Below are positions 59,714 through 64,000 of a DNA stretch of 64,000 nt, piece by piece (the stretch's first letter is position 1; the number at the start of each line of letters is the position of its first letter). The position numbers were made by a program, and so were the translations under genes. The notes below the pieces were generated by a model. It made no database searches. It worked only from the letters and a program-made list of their open reading frames with translations, and was not told the origin of the DNA. The DNA is from Juglans regia. Taxonomy: Eukaryota; Streptophyta; Magnoliopsida; Fagales; Juglandaceae. Where the stretch lies: contig NC_049901.1 of the NCBI RefSeq assembly GCF_001411555.2, positions 8,566,681 through 8,630,680 of the forward strand, read 5' to 3'.

Positions 59714-61133
59714 ATGAATGGGGAGATGGATTGAGAGTATCATCATATGTAAATCTTTCTATTATGATGTGCTTACATTGTGGTTGCTTTATGCATGTTG
59801 TGGTATTGTCTGTTTGAGAGAGGGAGAGTGATGTATACTTGCTCTTTGTTCAAGTGGAACTCAGTGTTCAATTATAATGAATATTGATGCCATTGGTGAT
59901 GCAAGCTTATTTAATTGTGATGAGAAATGCATTGATCATGAAAAGCTGGCGGAGTCATTTTAATTATTTTCAATAACTAAGCAACCGATCTAGACATTTC
60001 CTGTATGAGAAATATTGTTAATGTAAATTTGTCATTCCCAAAGACAATTGCCATGTGGCATGTTTTACGGCTTATTTTAAGTCATCAATTCATGAAAGTT
60101 GCTTAAAATGTATCACAACAACAAGTGCAACGAAGGATGATAAGATATAGGATGAGAAAAATATTGCCCTTTCAATAGTGAAACAAGGTTGCCAAATTGT
60201 TGCTTATGATTAATCACTCAGATGGGTCATACATGATGAAGTTTTAATTTCATGCATGCGAGCTCTATTCTCCGCATCTTGGCTTCTAGTTTAGCCTTCT
60301 GCTGACTTTCCCATGCTTGGATTTTGATTTCCTCACGCTTATATTTGAGAAAATTTAACATACTCTTGTCATATTAGCACTCATCGTACAAAAAAAAAAA
60401 AAAAATACATGGCCTTGAACTTCAAAAGAACTGCAATTTGGTATTAAAAAAACCAAGAAATATGTGGGTTGTGGAAGACTCTTTACTAGGGAACCCTTTA
60501 TTCAGTTCCATTTTATCACTACTCTGTTTAGTCATTAACTATATAATCAAGCAACATAAAAATTCCATCAAACTCTTCCCCTACTACGTGGAAGAAGTGA
60601 GGGAGTGCATGTCTGCACACTATCAATGCTTACACGTTTAATATCATTCTCCCCTTATATCCAACACTATCTATCTGTAAATTGGCAGATCTACTATTAT
60701 ATCTAAATTTAAAATCACCAAATAGGTCTAGCAATGAACCACCAAATCAATGGGGGCAGATCAGACCTACATGATTAGTCTTTATTCCAATAACTGACTG
60801 AATTATGTGAAAACATCCTAATTATTGAGCTTCTCACCAACCTAGGTCATTGATAACTTTCTCCATATAAAAATTGGTGAGCTGTTTAAATGCTACATAA
60901 AGTATCATCAACCCAATTGCTATGCTAGAAGGACGAATATGCAGTGTATGCGACAAGATTTTAGTGCAGGAATGTGGATCTACCCTACATATATAGAGAG
61001 AACCATTCATAAAAGTGAGTCTGTGTGGCATTTGTCAGAAGCAAGAAAAATCTAAAAGAAAATTAGCATGTTGATCAGTTTCTTATTTCTGAGCCCATCA
61101 TTCAGTATAAGCACAATGAAGGGCTTTCTGTAC
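59714..61133. other. No gene recognised
   Basis: Moderately AT-rich sequence between the two gene fragments. Frames at 60438-60641 (plus) and 60834-61031 (minus) lack family features. Confidence 0.45.
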
Positions 61134-61659
61134 CTGTCATATCTTCTATTGAGCTATTTGTGCAGGTTAAATCCCTATGACCAACTTCCTTCAAGTCCTC
61201 ACTTATAGGGTATGGATCTGTTAACGCGACCCATGTCACCATTTTCCTTTTGCAATGACTCTTTCTGCTGGCAAGAAGTCTGGTTTAAGGCTGCCTCACT
61301 TGACAACTTCAATGATGGAACTTCTAAGCTGGAAAATGTTATTGGAGGGCATATATCAAAATTAATATAAAAGTAAAGATATAGGTGTTTGTTTGTTGCA
61401 AAAAAATCTATCTATAAGTAATAATCAATGAAAATGAAATCAAGTTAAGAGAAATTGGTGTTAGTGCTCTGAATAACGGTTATGAACCTTCATCAAAGTC
61501 TCCACTATCGGAGGCTAACAAGTTGTTCTTCACAAACTCAGAATCCTCAAACTTGGAAGGAGAAGTTCTCGCAGAGTTACCATTTGATCCATTCTCTTTT
61601 TTATGATTGTAAGGTCCAATGAGCTCCATCCTCAGCTTACTAGGAGAAATAATACCAGT
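61134..61659 (-). pseudogene. Remorin-family gene fragment (N-terminal exons, internally deleted)
   Basis: Minus strand. Exon at 61659-61488, with acceptor TTGCAG and donor G|GTTCAT, reads TGIISPSKLRMELIGPYNHK, GSNGNSARTSPSKFEDSEFV, KNNLLASDSGDFDE. The next exon, from 61324, joins in phase: EVPSLKLSSEAALNQTSCQQ, KESLQKENGDMGRVN. It then meets a TGA at 61201-61199. In another frame it resumes SEDLKEVGHRDLTCTNSSIE up to a donor-like site at 61134. Those blocks match, in order, separated parts of long-N-terminus plant remorins (At2g02170/At1g30320 type, recalled). The middle of the protein and the C-terminal remorin domain are missing, as is the short first exon. A broken duplicate is the best reading. 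Confidence 0.7.
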
Positions 61660-61905
61660 CTGCAATTGAAGAAACCAGACCACATCAACCTATTAATCTA
61701 AAACTAATTTAGGAAGCTCCAAAGCTTATCAAATTTCAACAAATTCATATCTTCCTCATAAAACACCAAGTGTCTCGGTATTCTTGTGGCTTTCCTCCTC
61801 TGTGAAAAGCAGAGTAATGGTTTGCAAACAAATGTAAAGAAAAAACTAGGAGAGACAAAACTCAAGGTTCTTGCTTATTTTTATATAAACCGTGTATGTA
61901 TGTAT

Positions 61906-61907
<2 letters not shown>

Positions 61908-61937
<30 letters not shown>
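61908..61937. repeat. (AT)n microsatellite
   Basis: About 14 AT dinucleotides in a row, between the remorin fragment and the right inverted-repeat arm. Confidence 0.95.
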
Positions 61938-61941
<4 letters not shown>

Positions 61942-62281
61942 TTTGTACATAAACAGAGTAAAAATCATGAAAACCATTCCATCATTATAACCAGGAAAAA
62001 GTAATAAACAAAAAGAAAATCCATATTTATGGATAATTGAATTCAACCAACCTCCTCAACTTCCCCAATGGAAAAATTCAATCACCCGCCCAAGTAAATA
62101 TTCTGAGTTGAAGAAAACCTACAACTCATACAAAATCATATTTCCCAAAACCATTTCAAGACCAAACCAAGTGCAACAAATGCCATGTTTTGAGCCCAAA
62201 TCCAAACATTTCACGTTCAACCCTTTTTTATACAATGAAAGAGGAAAAAAAGAACAACTCATCCCAAAACCCACATTAGTG

Positions 62282-62488
62282 GAGAGACAACGCTCGAGGA
62301 AAGAGGGAAAATGGAGAGAAAGGGAGGGAAAGTGGGAGAAAGGGAAATAATCGCTCTAAGAAATGAAGAAAAAGAATTTATTCTCTCAAACAGAGCAAAA
62401 ATGGCGATTTAAGGGGGGAAAATGGAAAGAAATGGAGAGGAAATAAGTTTCATACCAGAGAACCTTGCTCCAGGAAACAAAGTGGCAG
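62282..62488 (-). repeat. Inverted repeat, right arm
   Basis: Reverse complement of the block at 58304-58500, with scattered substitutions and small gaps. The arms face each other across about 3.8 kb holding the zinc-protein and remorin fragments. Confidence 0.85.
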
Positions 62489-62774
62489 CGCTGGCCAGAA
62501 GGAAGAGCGTCGCTTGGTGTCGTTGGATAGAGAAACGGTGTCATCGGGTGGCGCTGGGCATAGGAAGGTGATGCGGGCGAGGGAGGAGGAATTTTGCCGT
62601 GGCAAATTTAAATGGGAAAAAAGCAACCGAACCAATCTGTAACCCCCCTTTTGTTAAATAGAAAAAAAAAAAAAAAAAAGGGACACTTATGTTGTGCTAC
62701 AAAATAGCCATGAACAGTGGTTGATTCTCAAAATCTTTCCTACTCTGTCTCTCTGTCCTTTCATATCCCAAAAG

Positions 62775-63040
62775 GTCATGCTACAGCTCCCGCTGGAGGC
62801 TCTCACTAGGGGTGTAATATTATTTTAAATGTGTTTTATATAGATTTTTTAATACTTTTCAATATTTTAAAAAAATAAAATAAATTTAAAACATATTTTT
62901 TATAATTTTTTATTTTACTTCGTGATTAAGAAAATATTTTTTAATAATATTATAATTTTTGTTTATTTTTTAAAATATTTAAAAATTTTAAAAATTTTAT
63001 ATAAAAAAAAACTTTAAAAAATACACACAAGAAAATGCTA
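62775..63040. mobile_element. Family B MITE relic
   Basis: GCTACAGCTCCCGCTGGAGG at the left, followed by an AT-only body with TTTTTTATAATTTTTTATTT and a mirrored AAAATATTTAAAAATTTTAA. The right end is unclear. Confidence 0.4.
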
Positions 63041-63173
63041 GATCCTTCCTATCCCAAATAAGAAGCGGCCACGAGCATCCTATTTTTTTACTTGAATCGA
63101 AACGAGCTCAGTGCCCTATTCGAATCTGAAACCGAAAATCGAAAATTTCTGCTTATAGTTCTTATTCATCGTC

Positions 63174-64000
63174 ATGGGATACTTTAGAAGAACAAAGTTC
63201 TCCCTCGATGCTTTTCGGAATTTCACTTCCAGGATCACATCCAATGGTTCAATCCAAGAACCCAGTTCGAGAATTTCCCAAACTGGGTCGATATTTTCAG
63301 CCAATACAGCCAAGTCTTCCCAGTTTTCTTCATACTCCATTTTTTCTCAGAAAATGGGTTTACAAGTTGCGCCAAATAGATTTCATAATATTCAGTTCAA
63401 TCAGAGCAATCCCTTTTTTGGTGGCGCTAAGAGATATTACTATGTCGATAGGTACCGGGTTCGGCATTTTAAGCCTCGTGGACCCCGGCGGTGGTTTCAG
63501 AACCCGAGAAACGTGCTGATTGTGGTTCTGGTGGGTTCTGGGGTTGTGATCACTGTGTATTTCGGGAATTTGGAGACTGTCTCATATACCAATCGAAAAC
63601 ATTTCGTGCTTCTATCGAGAAGCATGGAGAGGAAGCTCGGGGAGACGCAATTCGAGAACATGAAGGCGGCCTTTAAGGGCAAAATATTGCCGGCGATACA
63701 CCCGGAAAGCGTGAGGGTGAGACTGATAGCCAGGGACATCATTGAAGCGTTGCAGAGAGGGCTGAGGAATGAGAAGGTATGGAGTGATTTGGAGTATGCG
63801 TCCGAGAGTGTAGGCGGGGTGCACGAGGCGAAGGCCCATGAGACCTTGATGGCGTTGAAAGACAGTGAGGAAGGGAAGTGGTTTAAAGAGGACGAAATTC
63901 TTGATGATGAGTGGGTTCACCAGAGCAGGAAGAAGGGACTGGAGAGAGGGTCTCAACCAGAAACATCGCATTTGGAAGGATTGAATTGGGAAGTTTTGGT
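63174..64000 (+). CDS. OMA1: Mitochondrial OMA1-type metalloendopeptidase, M48 family, 5' end (partial)
   Basis: Open from the ATG at 63174 to the window edge, 275 codons with no stop and no intron. The N-terminus MGYFRRTKFSLDAFRNFTSR is Arg/Ser-rich like a mitochondrial presequence. A basic region (RYRVRHFKPRGPRRWF) precedes one membrane span (about residues 113-130, VLIVVLVGSGVVITVYF). Then comes the plant OMA1 block: ETVSYTNRKHFVLLSRSMER, FKGKILPAIHPESVRVRLIA, RDIIEALQRG, DEWVHQSRKKG. The zinc-binding HExxH motif should lie beyond the edge. In plants the homologue (At5g51740, recalled) is an inner-membrane quality-control protease linked to OXPHOS stability. Confidence 0.88.
   Translation, partial: MGYFRRTKFSLDAFRNFTSRITSNGSIQEPSSRISQTGSIFSANTAKSSQFSSYSIFSQKMGLQVAPNRFHNIQFNQSNPFFGGAKRYYYVDRYRVRHFKPRGPRRWFQNPRNVLIVVLVGSGVVITVYFGNLETVSYTNRKHFVLLSRSMERKLGETQFENMKAAFKGKILPAIHPESVRVRLIARDIIEALQRGLRNEKVWSDLEYASESVGGVHEAKAHETLMALKDSEEGKWFKEDEILDDEWVHQSRKKGLERGSQPETSHLEGLNWEVL

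Noticed and set aside
63208..63519. 103-codon frame in another register
   Set aside because: It overlaps the OMA1 coding sequence, which is open for 275 codons and matches the family; this is a shadow frame.

Overview
The window is nuclear DNA from a flowering plant, most likely a woody eudicot. The reasons are intron-containing genes with GT-AG junctions, very AT-rich intergenic DNA, and many plant-type transposons (L1 LINEs, Ty1/copia, a large solo LTR, hAT elements, Tourist-like MITEs). The most repeated MITE type, with runs of CTCATCTCAT inside, recalls walnut/hickory-like Fagales genomes; that placement is inference.

Six host genes are recognisable. From left to right they are: the 5' end of a KEA5-type K+ efflux antiporter (minus strand, running off the left edge, four exons seen); a chloroplast NEET CDGSH iron-sulphur gene (7.8-11.5 kb, plus); an intronless xyloglucan galactosyltransferase of XLT2 type (26.2-27.6 kb, plus); an ATS3-type PLAT-domain gene with three exons (40.2-41.4 kb, plus); a DEAD-box helicase RH7/PRH75 gene with 14 exons (44.3-50.8 kb, plus); and the 5' end of a mitochondrial OMA1-type M48 peptidase (63.2 kb, plus, running off the right edge). 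From memory, KEA5, NEET and OMA1 are near neighbours on Arabidopsis chromosome 5 (about At5g51710-51740), while RH7, ATS3 and XLT2 are neighbours in another part of that chromosome (about At5g62190-62220). The window therefore appears to hold, interleaved, a gene set that Arabidopsis keeps in two blocks.

The DNA between and inside these genes is layered transposon debris. The NEET intron holds a 5'-truncated LINE split by a 621-bp hAT element. At 12.2-13.3 kb there is a LINE derivative that keeps only ORF1 and the 3' tail. Two related hAT-like elements sit head-to-tail at 17.2-18.1 kb and share 8-bp target duplications. A 2.92-kb solo LTR occupies 22.7-25.6 kb. From 30.5 to 39.2 kb a gutted copia element carries a MITE and a 6.1-kb LINE in one LTR; that LINE has nearly intact ORFs with one single-base frameshift. 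From 51.5 to 57.1 kb there is a 5.58-kb hAT element with a decayed transposase and a second hAT element nested within it.

Between 58 and 62.5 kb are two host-gene fragments, a C-terminal exon of a small zinc-binding protein and an internally deleted remorin-like piece. They lie between the arms of a roughly 200-bp inverted repeat. No rRNA, tRNA or CRISPR structure was recognised. I did not find a convincing novel system. The most useful observations are the gene order and the well-bounded nested insertions.
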